Source: Gillisia sp. Hel1_33_143 (lineage in GTDB: Bacteria; Bacteroidota; Bacteroidia; Flavobacteriales; Flavobacteriaceae). Taken from it: 64,000 nucleotides of DNA. How positions within the stretch are numbered: position 1 is the stretch's first letter; each line of letters begins with the position of its first letter. Under the pieces are notes generated by a model that was not told the DNA's origin, ran no database searches, and saw nothing but the letters and a program-made list of their open reading frames with translations. Shown in pieces: positions 49,260 to 57,468 of the stretch. The position numbers were made by a program, and so were the translations under genes. Location: positions 1,488,001-1,552,000 of the forward strand of contig NZ_LT629737.1 in NCBI RefSeq assembly GCF_900104765.1. The letters run 5' to 3'.

Positions 49260-50186
49260 ATGAAAGTTACTATCGTAGGTGCTGGAGCAGTAGGTGCCAG
49301 TTGTGCTGAATATATTGCAATTAAAGACTTTGCTTCAGAAATAGTTTTATTAGATATCAAAGAAGGTGTTGCTGAAGGTAAGGCGATGGATTTAATGCAA
49401 ACTGCAACTCTTAATGGATTTGATTCGAAAGTTACAGGTGCTACCAACGATTATTCTAAAACTGCAGGTAGTGATGTTGTTGTAATTACAAGTGGTATTC
49501 CTAGAAAACCGGGAATGACAAGAGAAGAATTAATAGGTATCAATGCAAACATCGTAAAAGAAGTTTCTTCTAACCTAATTCAGCATTCTCCAGATGCAAT
49601 AATAATAGTGGTAAGTAATCCTATGGATACTATGACTTACCTTGTACATAAAACTACCGGACTTCCAAAAAATAGAATTATTGGAATGGGTGGAGCTTTA
49701 GATAGCGCACGTTTTAAATACCGTTTGAGTGAAGCTTTAGATTGCCCTCCTTCTGATGTAGATGGAATGGTAATAGGTGGACATAGCGATACAGGGATGG
49801 TGCCACTTACAAGATTGGCTACTAGAAATAGTATTCCTGTGAAAGCATTTTTATCTGAAGAACGCCTTACGCAGGTGTCTGAAGATACTAAAGTTGGTGG
49901 AGCAACGCTAACTAAGTTATTAGGAACAAGTGCATGGTATGCGCCAGGAGCAGCAGTATCTGCAATGGTTCAGGCTATTGGGTGTGATACTAAAAAGATG
50001 TTCCCTTGTTCTGCTTTATTAGAGGGTGAATACGGGTTAAATGATCTTTGTATTGGAGTTCCAGCAATTTTAGGTAAAAATGGTCTTGAAAAGATCGTTG
50101 AAATCGAACTTGATTCAGCTGAAAAAGCAAAAATCAAAGAAAGTGCAGAAGGAGTTAAAAAAACAAATGAATTATTAGAATTGTAA
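49260..50186 (+). CDS. mdh: Malate dehydrogenase
   Basis: NAD-dependent oxidation of malate to oxaloacetate in the TCA cycle. The 308-aa protein is of the lactate-dehydrogenase-like MDH type: GAGAVGASCAE nucleotide-binding loop at 7-17, substrate-loop arginines in SGIPRKPGMTREEL, NPMDTMTYL and catalytic His175 in GGHSDTGMVPL. The residue pattern favours malate over lactate. Own promoter and terminator; the upstream secreted protein gene is unrelated. Confidence 0.96.
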   Translation: MKVTIVGAGAVGASCAEYIAIKDFASEIVLLDIKEGVAEGKAMDLMQTATLNGFDSKVTGATNDYSKTAGSDVVVITSGIPRKPGMTREELIGINANIVKEVSSNLIQHSPDAIIIVVSNPMDTMTYLVHKTTGLPKNRIIGMGGALDSARFKYRLSEALDCPPSDVDGMVIGGHSDTGMVPLTRLATRNSIPVKAFLSEERLTQVSEDTKVGGATLTKLLGTSAWYAPGAAVSAMVQAIGCDTKKMFPCSALLEGEYGLNDLCIGVPAILGKNGLEKIVEIELDSAEKAKIKESAEGVKKTNELLEL

Positions 50187-50227
50187 TTCAATCATTATTA
50201 GCGGTTTAAGCTGATAAATATTTAGAA

Positions 50228-50258
50228 AAAAGGTCGCTTTATAAGCGGCCTTTTCTTT
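50228..50258 (+). terminator. Terminator of mdh
   Basis: AAAAGGTCGCTT pairs with AAGCGGCCTTTT (12 bp, one G-U) around TAT, then TTTTCTTT. Intrinsic terminator 41 bases after the mdh stop codon. Confidence 0.85.
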
Positions 50259-50290
50259 GTTTAAAAGTTAAATTTTTCAAAAAAAAATAA

Positions 50291-50321
50291 TTGGGATTTG
50301 AATATTGAAGTCCTATATTTG
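50291..50321 (+). promoter_or_regulatory. Promoter of secDF
   Basis: TTGG at 50291-50294, 19 bases, then TATATTTG at 50314-50321: a good match to the Bacteroidota promoter. The start codon follows 36 bases after the -7 box. Confidence 0.65.
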
Positions 50322-50357
50322 TCCGTTTTAAAAATTGATACTAAATTTTAAGGAATA

Positions 50358-53342
50358 ATGCAGAATAAAGGACTGATTAAGATTTTTGCTATTTTGTTCG
50401 CTTTGGTATGTATATACCAATTATCATTTACCTTCATCTCTACAGGTGTTGAAAGTGACGCAGAAGAATTTGCAACTCAGAAGATTAACACAAGCGTTGA
50501 AGACTATTCAGCAAAGAGAGATCTGGCGGAACAGAGGTATTTAGATTCTATTGGGAATGAAAGTATCTTTGCCGGAATTACTTATAATTCAGCTAAAGAT
50601 AAAGAGTTGAATAAAGGTCTTGACCTTAAAGGAGGAATTAACGTGATACTTCAAATTTCTGTTAAAGATATTATAAGAGGTTTAGCAAATGATAGTAAAG
50701 ACCCTGTTTTTAATAAAGCTATTGCTGAAGCAGATGCTGCACAAAAAGACAGTCAGGAAAGTTATATAGATCTATTCTTCGAAAAGTTCAATGAAAATGC
50801 GGGTGCTAAATTAGCTTCTCCAGATATTTTTGCGAACAAAACCCTTAGCGATCAGATCAACTATGAAATGTCTAATGGGGAAGTAGAACCTATTATTCGT
50901 GAAAAGGTAGATCAGTCAATTCTTTCTGCTTTTGAAGTATTAAGAAAAAGGATCGATAAGTTTGGGGTAACCCAGCCAAACATTCAGCGTTTAGGAAATT
51001 CTGGTCGTATCTTAGTTGAGCTTCCGGGAGCAAAAGATATTAACCGTGTAAAAGGTTTATTACAAAGCACTGCTCAATTAGAATTCTGGTATGTTTATAA
51101 GAATACAGATTTTGGTAATTTCTTGGTAAATGCAGATAGGGTTCTTGCAGAATCTATAACTAAAAATGAGACCAAGCCTGATACAAGTGCAGATACTACT
51201 GCTGCTATTACTGATGCAGATAAAGAGATCGAAGATCTTTTAGCTAGTGCAGAAGATACTACTGCGGAGGCTGTAACGGGTAACAATCCATTATTAGAAT
51301 TATTAGTTGCTCCAGGAGGTCAAGGTAGCCCGGTGCTTGCAACATTCAATACTGCAGATACTTCTAAAGTACGTGAGTACTTAAATATGCCACAGGTTAG
51401 ATCTTTACTACCTAATCAATTAAGATATGCGGAATTTGCTTGGGGTGTGCCAAGTGATAATTTCGTAGAATTATACGCATTAAAAGGAAATAGAGAAAAT
51501 ACTCCTAGCTTAACAGGAGATGTGATAACAGATGCGCAGCAATCTTACGATCAATTGGGTAGAGTTACGGTTTCTATGCAAATGAATGGAAAAGGAGCTA
51601 AAGTTTGGGAAGATATGACTGGTAAGGCTTACCAGGAACAAAGTAACATTGCAATTGTATTAGATAAAGTGGTGTATTCTGCACCAGGAGTTACTACCGG
51701 ACCTATTTCTGGTGGTAGAAGTGAGATCTCAGGAGATTTTGATATTACAGAAGGTCAGGATTTAGCAAATGTGTTAAGAGCTGGTAAGTTACCTGCTTCT
51801 GCAGATATTATTCAAAGTGAAGTTGTAGGACCGTCTTTAGGTCAAGAAGCTATTGATAGTGGTATCAATTCATTCCTAATTGCATTAGCGTTAGTATTAA
51901 TATGGATGATCTTTTACTACGGTAAAGCCGGATGGTATGCAGATATCGCACTAGCGGTAAACATTCTTTTCATCTTTGGAATATTGGCTGGATTAGGTGC
52001 TGTTCTTACTTTACCTGGTATTGCTGGTATCGTTTTAACTATAGGTATGTCTGTAGATGCAAACGTTCTTATATTTGAAAGGATTAAAGAAGAATTAGAG
52101 AAAGGAAAATCACAAGCGGAAGCTATTAAGGATGGTTTTGGAAATGCACTTTCTTCTATTTTAGATGCAAACATAACTACAGGTCTTACCGGATTAATTT
52201 TACTTGTATTAGGTACAGGTCCAATTAAAGGATTTGCTACTACCTTACTTATTGGTATTGCTACATCACTTTTTACTGCCATCTTTATTACAAGATTGTT
52301 GATTGACGGATATGGTAAGAATGGTAAATCTTTATTGTTCTCTACGTCTTTAACTAAGAACTTATTCAAGAACATGAATTTTGATTTCTTAGCAAAAAGA
52401 AAGATCGCTTTCATATTCTCCGGGATATTAGTTACCATTAGTATTATATCATTCTTGACTAATGGACTTAATCAGGGAGTAGATTTTATTGGAGGTAGAA
52501 CTTACACAGTAAGGTTTGCGGAAGATGTGAATGCCACTGATGTTCAAAAAGATTTGGTAGCTACTTTTGGAAGTGCAGAAGCAAAAACATTTGGAGCAGA
52601 TAATCAATTAAAGATTACCACAAAATATAAAGTAGAGGATGAAGGTGAAGCTGTAGATACAGAAATTCAGAATAAATTATATACCTCACTTAAGCCATAC
52701 TTACCGGCAGATGTAACTTTTGAAGACTTTACTGTTGGTTCTAAAGATAGAGCGATAGGAATCATGTCTTCTATGAAGGTAGGACCAACCATTGCAGATG
52801 ATATTAAAAATGATTCATTCTGGGCTGTTATTGGATCTTTAGTAGTGGTATTCTTATACATCTTATTAAGATTTAGAAAATGGCAATACAGTTTAGGAGC
52901 TGTGGTTGCAGTTTTCCATGATGTGGTAATTGTGTTGGGTATTTTCTCTCTAACGTACAATATCATGCCATTTAGCATGGAGATAGATCAAGCCTTTATT
53001 GCCGCGATCTTAACGGTAATTGGATACTCACTGAATGATACAGTGGTAGTGTTTGATAGAATTAGAGAATTCTTTAATGAGCACACTACATGGCCAATGG
53101 CACGTACTGTAAACTCTGCGCTTAATAGTACATTAGGTAGAACCTTGAATACCTCATTAACTACATTAGTGGTTTTAATTGCGATCTTTATCTTTGGAGG
53201 AGAAAGCTTAAGAGGATTTATGTTCGCAATGATCGTAGGGATTATAGTAGGTACTTATTCGTCATTATTCATAGCGACACCAGTAATGTTTGATAGTGTT
53301 AGAAAGAAAGCATTAGAAAGAAAACCTGTTACTGAAGAATAG
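50358..53342 (+). CDS. secDF: Fused protein translocase subunit SecDF
   Basis: 994 aa: SecD (residues 1 to about 650) fused to SecF (about 660-994). Proton-driven membrane component that assists late steps of Sec export. SecD part: N-terminal helix, periplasmic domain with DLKGGINVILQ and FRKRIDKFGVTQPNIQRLG, and RND-type helices with IVLTIGMSVDANVLIFERIKEE. SecF part: VDFIGGRTYTVRF and IGYSLNDTVVVFDRIRE. Fusion is normal in Bacteroidota. An acidic Ala/Thr insertion lies near residues 275-310. Own promoter and terminator. Confidence 0.97.
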   Translation: MQNKGLIKIFAILFALVCIYQLSFTFISTGVESDAEEFATQKINTSVEDYSAKRDLAEQRYLDSIGNESIFAGITYNSAKDKELNKGLDLKGGINVILQISVKDIIRGLANDSKDPVFNKAIAEADAAQKDSQESYIDLFFEKFNENAGAKLASPDIFANKTLSDQINYEMSNGEVEPIIREKVDQSILSAFEVLRKRIDKFGVTQPNIQRLGNSGRILVELPGAKDINRVKGLLQSTAQLEFWYVYKNTDFGNFLVNADRVLAESITKNETKPDTSADTTAAITDADKEIEDLLASAEDTTAEAVTGNNPLLELLVAPGGQGSPVLATFNTADTSKVREYLNMPQVRSLLPNQLRYAEFAWGVPSDNFVELYALKGNRENTPSLTGDVITDAQQSYDQLGRVTVSMQMNGKGAKVWEDMTGKAYQEQSNIAIVLDKVVYSAPGVTTGPISGGRSEISGDFDITEGQDLANVLRAGKLPASADIIQSEVVGPSLGQEAIDSGINSFLIALALVLIWMIFYYGKAGWYADIALAVNILFIFGILAGLGAVLTLPGIAGIVLTIGMSVDANVLIFERIKEELEKGKSQAEAIKDGFGNALSSILDANITTGLTGLILLVLGTGPIKGFATTLLIGIATSLFTAIFITRLLIDGYGKNGKSLLFSTSLTKNLFKNMNFDFLAKRKIAFIFSGILVTISIISFLTNGLNQGVDFIGGRTYTVRFAEDVNATDVQKDLVATFGSAEAKTFGADNQLKITTKYKVEDEGEAVDTEIQNKLYTSLKPYLPADVTFEDFTVGSKDRAIGIMSSMKVGPTIADDIKNDSFWAVIGSLVVVFLYILLRFRKWQYSLGAVVAVFHDVVIVLGIFSLTYNIMPFSMEIDQAFIAAILTVIGYSLNDTVVVFDRIREFFNEHTTWPMARTVNSALNSTLGRTLNTSLTTLVVLIAIFIFGGESLRGFMFAMIVGIIVGTYSSLFIATPVMFDSVRKKALERKPVTEE

Positions 53343-53354
53343 TAATTAGGTATC

Positions 53355-53400
53355 TATAAATAAAAAGTCCGTCTTAATTAAGACGGACTTTTTATTTATA
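53355..53400. terminator. Bidirectional terminator between secDF and the DUF192 gene
   Basis: A 46-base perfect palindrome, 23-base arms with centre between 53377 and 53378, core AAAAAGTCCGTCTTAA and its complement. Convergent genes lie on both sides, so it can stop both transcripts. Confidence 0.9.
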
Positions 53401-53468
53401 TAATTTTCTTAGTTATGTGCTTTAATAGAATAGTATTAGAAACTTAAACGTTATAATTAATGTATGTT

Positions 53469-53969
53469 TTATTTCTGTTCTGAAAGTGGATAGAAATCTA
53501 TCTTATCACCTACCTCTATATTTAGATGTTGAATCTCTCCTGCATTTAATTCCAATACAAATTTCGCAGGGGCTTTAGAAGGTAAGCTTGTCTCATCTAA
53601 AGGTTTTGCATTCTCTACATAGCTAACTACAGTGCTATCTTTAGAATAGTATATAATATCTAGTGGTATATATGTATTCTTCATATAGAAGGATCTTATA
53701 TTTTCGTCCTGAAAGATAAAAAGCATCCCTTCATTCTTCTTCATACTCTTTCTGTACATCAAACCAGTTTGCTGCTCATAAGAATTGTCTGCAATCTCTA
53801 TATCTATCTTTTCTATAGTATCTGCTGCCTTAAGTAAATAAAGCTCTCCTTCCTTCTTAAATTCAATTTCCGGAGTTTCTACTTTAGTGTCTTTTTGCTC
53901 CTCATTTCCGCAGGAAATTAAAATGGTAGCGATTAAAGCAAAGGTTAGATGTCTTAAGTTCTTCTTCAT
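53469..53969 (-). CDS. DUF192 lipoprotein
   Basis: 166 aa. Lipobox ISC near residues 18-20 (ATILISCGNEEQ) gives a lipoprotein. Residues about 55-160 match DUF192: IEIADNSYEQQTGLMYRKSM, EGMLFIFQDENIRSFYMKNT, PLDIIYYSKDSTV, APAKFVLELNAGEI. The function is not established. Its start overlaps the lgt stop by four bases (ATGA), so the enzyme that lipidates it and this substrate are translationally coupled. Confidence 0.9.
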   Translation of the reverse strand: MKKNLRHLTFALIATILISCGNEEQKDTKVETPEIEFKKEGELYLLKAADTIEKIDIEIADNSYEQQTGLMYRKSMKKNEGMLFIFQDENIRSFYMKNTYIPLDIIYYSKDSTVVSYVENAKPLDETSLPSKAPAKFVLELNAGEIQHLNIEVGDKIDFYPLSEQK

Positions 53970-54796
53970 GCCTTTGTAGTTGTTTTTGAAGCTTGTGGTC
54001 TAAACATAAAATAGAATCCAGCAATTATAAAGGGTACGCTAAGCCATTGGCCAGTATTTAGTAACCAAGTACCTCTTTCTTCAACCTGAGCTTCTTTCAT
54101 GAATTCTATAAAGAATCTAACCGTCCAAAGTAATACTAAGAAAAGTCCAAAAATATATCCTAAACGATCTTTTTTGTCAGTCTTCCAATATAAGAACCAT
54201 AATAATAGAAATATCAACAGGTAGCAAAATGATTCGTAAAGTTGTGCAGGGTGTCTAGGGAAGGTTTCTCCAAGATTTTCGAAGATCACTCCATAGTCAG
54301 AATTTGTTGGTTTTCCAATGATCTCAGAATTCATAAAATTACCAATTCTAACAAAGATACCTCCGCTTGCAACAGGTATTACAATTCTATCTAATATCCA
54401 TAAAACAGGTTTGTCTAAAACACGTTTTCTGTATAAATACATTGCTACTATAATCCCAATAGCTGCACCATGACTTGCTAAACCTCTAAAGCCTGTAAAT
54501 TCAAATTCCGGCTTAAATTTAACAGGTAAAAAGATTTCTAACAGATTGTGTTGAAAATACTCCCAGTCATAGAATAGCACATGGCCCAATCTAGCGCCAA
54601 TGAGAGTTGCTAATACTGTGTATACAAAAAGTGAATCTAATTTTTCAATAGGAATACCCTCTCTAACATATATACTTTTCATTATGTACCATCCCAGTCC
54701 AAAGGCAATTAAGAACATTAGGCTATAATAGTGAAGGGTAAAAAAACCAAGTTCTAAACCTTCTGAAGGACTCCAGGTAATTGCATTAAAAAGCAT
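53966..54796 (-). CDS. lgt: Prolipoprotein diacylglyceryl transferase
   Basis: 276-aa inner-membrane enzyme that attaches diacylglycerol to the lipobox cysteine. About seven hydrophobic segments. Signature regions: FTGFRGLASHGAAIG (conserved His) and RIGNFMNSEIIGKPT, plus ETFPRHPAQLYES. Full length. Member of a minus-strand run folE-cysS-yidD-lgt-DUF192, with an 83-base gap containing an inverted repeat between yidD and lgt. Confidence 0.95.
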   Translation of the reverse strand: MLFNAITWSPSEGLELGFFTLHYYSLMFLIAFGLGWYIMKSIYVREGIPIEKLDSLFVYTVLATLIGARLGHVLFYDWEYFQHNLLEIFLPVKFKPEFEFTGFRGLASHGAAIGIIVAMYLYRKRVLDKPVLWILDRIVIPVASGGIFVRIGNFMNSEIIGKPTNSDYGVIFENLGETFPRHPAQLYESFCYLLIFLLLWFLYWKTDKKDRLGYIFGLFLVLLWTVRFFIEFMKEAQVEERGTWLLNTGQWLSVPFIIAGFYFMFRPQASKTTTKA

Positions 54797-54830
54797 GTTG
54801 TAAATATTTTAATTAGGTTGGTAAATATAC

Positions 54831-54868
54831 ATATTTGCATGGTTTTGTAACTTAAAGCATGCAAATAT
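54831..54868. repeat. 11-bp inverted repeat between yidD and lgt
   Basis: ATATTTGCATG (54831-54841) and CATGCAAATAT (54858-54868) are perfect inverted copies with a 16-base spacer. There is no T-run in the direction of lgt, so a simple terminator is unlikely; an operator or an mRNA hairpin before lgt is possible. Confidence 0.6.
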
Positions 54869-54879
54869 TGAACAATGTA

Positions 54880-55104
54880 TTAGGGAACAGGATCGTATCC
54901 AGAGCCACCCCACGGGTGACAGCTAAATATCCTTTTTAAACTAAGTTTGCCGCCTTTAAATAATCCGTGCTTCTTAAGTGCTACCAATGTATATTGAGAA
55001 CATGTAGGGGTATACCTGCAGGCTGCAGGAGTTAAAGGCGATATTACTTTCTGGTAGAATCTTACCAGAAGAATAAACGGATATGCTAATTGGTTTTTGA
55101 TCAT
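54880..55104 (-). CDS. yidD: Membrane protein insertion efficiency factor YidD
   Basis: 74 aa, complete: [39 protein letters not shown] and [13 protein letters not shown], with the conserved cysteines of the family. YidD assists YidC-dependent membrane insertion. In most bacteria it sits beside rpmH-rnpA-yidC; here it lies 17 bases after cysS instead. Confidence 0.95.
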   Translation of the reverse strand: MIKNQLAYPFILLVRFYQKVISPLTPAACRYTPTCSQYTLVALKKHGLFKGGKLSLKRIFSCHPWGGSGYDPVP

Positions 55105-55121
55105 AGATCAACAATTAGTAG

Positions 55122-56606
55122 TTAACTTATAGAAAAAGTTGTTCCTTCTTTTCCGTCTTTTAATTGAATTCCAAGATCTAGGAGCTTATCTCTTATTTGG
55201 TCGCTTGTAGCAAAGTCTTTATTATTCCTTGCTTGAGCTCTCATTTCAATAAGCATCTCAACAATTCCAGATAATTTTTCAGAACTATCTTCATTAGCAA
55301 CAGCTACATCAATAAGGCCCAATACATCAAAAATAAATTCGTGCATGGTGGTTTTAAGAGCATCTCTATCTTCTGAGCTTATTTTCTCTTCACCATCTTT
55401 AATTCCATTTACTAACTTTACGGCCTCAAATAGATTAGCAATTAATATAGGACTGTTAAAATCATCGTTCATAGCGTCATAACAACGCTGTTTCCATTCA
55501 CTTACTGAAAAAGACGAAGTTTCAGAAGTAGGTAACTCAGAAATACTTCTAAATGAATCCATCAATCTATTGAATCCTTTTTCACTTGCTAACAGGGCAT
55601 CATTAGAAAAATCTAATATGCTTCTGTAATTAGCTTGTAGCATAAAGAACCGTGCAATAGATGGAGAAAAGCCTTTACTTAAATTTGAATTATCGCCACT
55701 AAATATTTCTGTAGGAAGTATATTATTTCCAGTAGATTTTGCCATTTTCTTACCATTTAAGGTAAGCATGTTTGCGTGCATCCAATAATTCACCGGAGTT
55801 TTCCCTGTAGAGGCTTCCCCTTGAGCAATCTCACATTCATGATGAGGAAACTTTAGGTCCATTCCACCTCCGTGAATATCGAATTCTTCGCCAAGATATT
55901 TCGTGCTCATTACGGTACACTCTAAGTGCCAACCTGGAAAACCGTCGCTCCATGGAGATGGCCATCTCATAATATGTTGGGGTTCTGCTTTTTTCCAAAG
56001 AGCGAAATCCTGTGGATTTTTCTTGTCACTTTGTGCGGCAAGTTCTCTGGTATTAGCGATCATATCCTCAATATTTCTTCCGCTTAATTTGCCATAATGA
56101 TGATCTTCATTAAATTTTATCACATCAAAATATACAGAGCCGTTCACCTCATAGGCCAATCCTTTCTCTATAATAGTTTTGATGGTTTCAATTTGCTCCA
56201 CAATATGTCCCGTAGCGGTAGGCTCTATACTTGGTGGCAGATTATTAAACTTCTCAAGAATGTTATGAAAATCTACGGTGTAGCGTTGCACTACTTCCAT
56301 AGGTTCTATCTGTTCTAAACGTGCTTTTTTGGCTATTCGGTCTTCCCCGGTTTCTGCATCATTTTCTAAATGGCCAGCATCGGTTATGTTTCTAACGTAA
56401 CGAACTTTATATCCTAAATGCTTTAGATATCTAAACACAAGGTCGAAAGAGATAAAGGTGCGACAATTTCCTAAATGAACATTGCTGTAAACGGTAGGTC
56501 CACAAACATACATTCCTATATGCCCTTCATTAATGGGGGTGAAAATTTCCTTTTCTCCCGTCATTGAATTATATATTTTTAAGCTCTGCTCTTTATATAG
56601 CGCCAT
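55122..56606 (-). CDS. cysS: Cysteinyl-tRNA synthetase
   Basis: Class I synthetase for tRNA-Cys. The 494-aa protein has [17 protein letters not shown] (HIGH variant HLGN and the first zinc cysteine), the zinc residues in WHLECTVM and [13 protein letters not shown] variant KKMAKSTGN and the C-terminal helical anticodon domain. Full length. Between folE (38 bases upstream) and yidD. Confidence 0.97.
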   Translation of the reverse strand: MALYKEQSLKIYNSMTGEKEIFTPINEGHIGMYVCGPTVYSNVHLGNCRTFISFDLVFRYLKHLGYKVRYVRNITDAGHLENDAETGEDRIAKKARLEQIEPMEVVQRYTVDFHNILEKFNNLPPSIEPTATGHIVEQIETIKTIIEKGLAYEVNGSVYFDVIKFNEDHHYGKLSGRNIEDMIANTRELAAQSDKKNPQDFALWKKAEPQHIMRWPSPWSDGFPGWHLECTVMSTKYLGEEFDIHGGGMDLKFPHHECEIAQGEASTGKTPVNYWMHANMLTLNGKKMAKSTGNNILPTEIFSGDNSNLSKGFSPSIARFFMLQANYRSILDFSNDALLASEKGFNRLMDSFRSISELPTSETSSFSVSEWKQRCYDAMNDDFNSPILIANLFEAVKLVNGIKDGEEKISSEDRDALKTTMHEFIFDVLGLIDVAVANEDSSEKLSGIVEMLIEMRAQARNNKDFATSDQIRDKLLDLGIQLKDGKEGTTFSIS

Positions 56607-56644
56607 AAAAATCTCTCTCTTTTAAATATTTATATCAAATAGGG

Positions 56645-57322
56645 TTAGAATGAAGTATCTAGCTTTATGTAGTCTAAGAATTCTCTCTTAGTGCCTGCAT
56701 CTTTAAAAGCGCCTCCAAATTCACTGGTTACCGTGCTGCTTTCAATATCTCTAATACCTCTACTATTTACGCATAAATGTTTAGCGTCTATAACACACGC
56801 AACGTCATCTGTACCTAAAGCTTTTTGAAGTTCTTCAACAATTTGCATAGTAAGTCTTTCCTGAACTTGTGGTCTTTTTGCGAAATAATCCACAATTCTG
56901 TTCATTTTAGATAATCCTATTACAGAACCCTTAGAAATGTATGCTACGTGAGCCCTTCCAACAATTGGAAGCAAATGGTGTTCACACGTAGAATAAATGG
57001 TAATATTCTTTTCCACTAACATCTCACCATATTTATACTTATTCTCAAAAGTAGAAGCTTTAGGTTTATTGTCTGGTTGCAATCCAGAGAAGATCTCATT
57101 AACGAACATCTTAGCAACCCTTTGTGGTGTTCCCTTAAGACTATCATCGGTAAGATCCATACCTAGAGTATGCAGAATATGCTCAACATCTTTATTGATA
57201 ATAGCAATCTTTTCTTGATTGCTTAACTCAAATGCATCATCTCTGATAGGATTTTCTGAATTTGAAGAAGCATGCGCATCTCCAATTTCTGTAATCTCGT
57301 TCTCTATATTGTCTATCTTCAT
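56645..57322 (-). CDS. folE: GTP cyclohydrolase I (type IA)
   Basis: First enzyme of tetrahydrofolate (and pterin) synthesis. I use ATG 57322 (MKIDNIENEITEIGD), 225 aa, since a longer frame to 57376 overlaps the -7 box. After a variable 45-residue N-terminus the catalytic domain includes TPQRVAKMFVNEIFSG, the zinc ligands in STCEHHLLPIVGRAHV and CVNSRGIRD. Full length. Heads the folE-cysS-yidD-lgt run. Confidence 0.95.
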   Translation of the reverse strand: MKIDNIENEITEIGDAHASSNSENPIRDDAFELSNQEKIAIINKDVEHILHTLGMDLTDDSLKGTPQRVAKMFVNEIFSGLQPDNKPKASTFENKYKYGEMLVEKNITIYSTCEHHLLPIVGRAHVAYISKGSVIGLSKMNRIVDYFAKRPQVQERLTMQIVEELQKALGTDDVACVIDAKHLCVNSRGIRDIESSTVTSEFGGAFKDAGTKREFLDYIKLDTSF

Positions 57323-57365
57323 AGTACTTTTTTGTATAGTAGTCGTAATCTCTTTAATTCGCTTG

Positions 57366-57373
57366 CAAAGATA
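57366..57373 (-). promoter_or_regulatory. -7 box before folE
   Basis: On the minus strand TATCTTTG followed by C, an exact TAnnTTTG match 43 bases before the chosen folE ATG. It argues against the longer reading frame. Confidence 0.6.
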
Positions 57374-57468
57374 CATATTTTAAAGTTTTTTAAGCGAAAG
57401 TTTATTAAGAGCTACTGTCTATACTGACATGAAATTTGTTATTTTGTAGGTTCTTGGGAAAATGAATT

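Noticed and set aside
51917-52438. Long minus-strand open frame inside secDF
   Set aside because: Entirely antisense to conserved SecD helices; no promoter or domain.
57323-57376. 18-codon N-terminal extension of folE
   Set aside because: It overlaps an exact -7 box (57366-57373) and adds residues foreign to the family.
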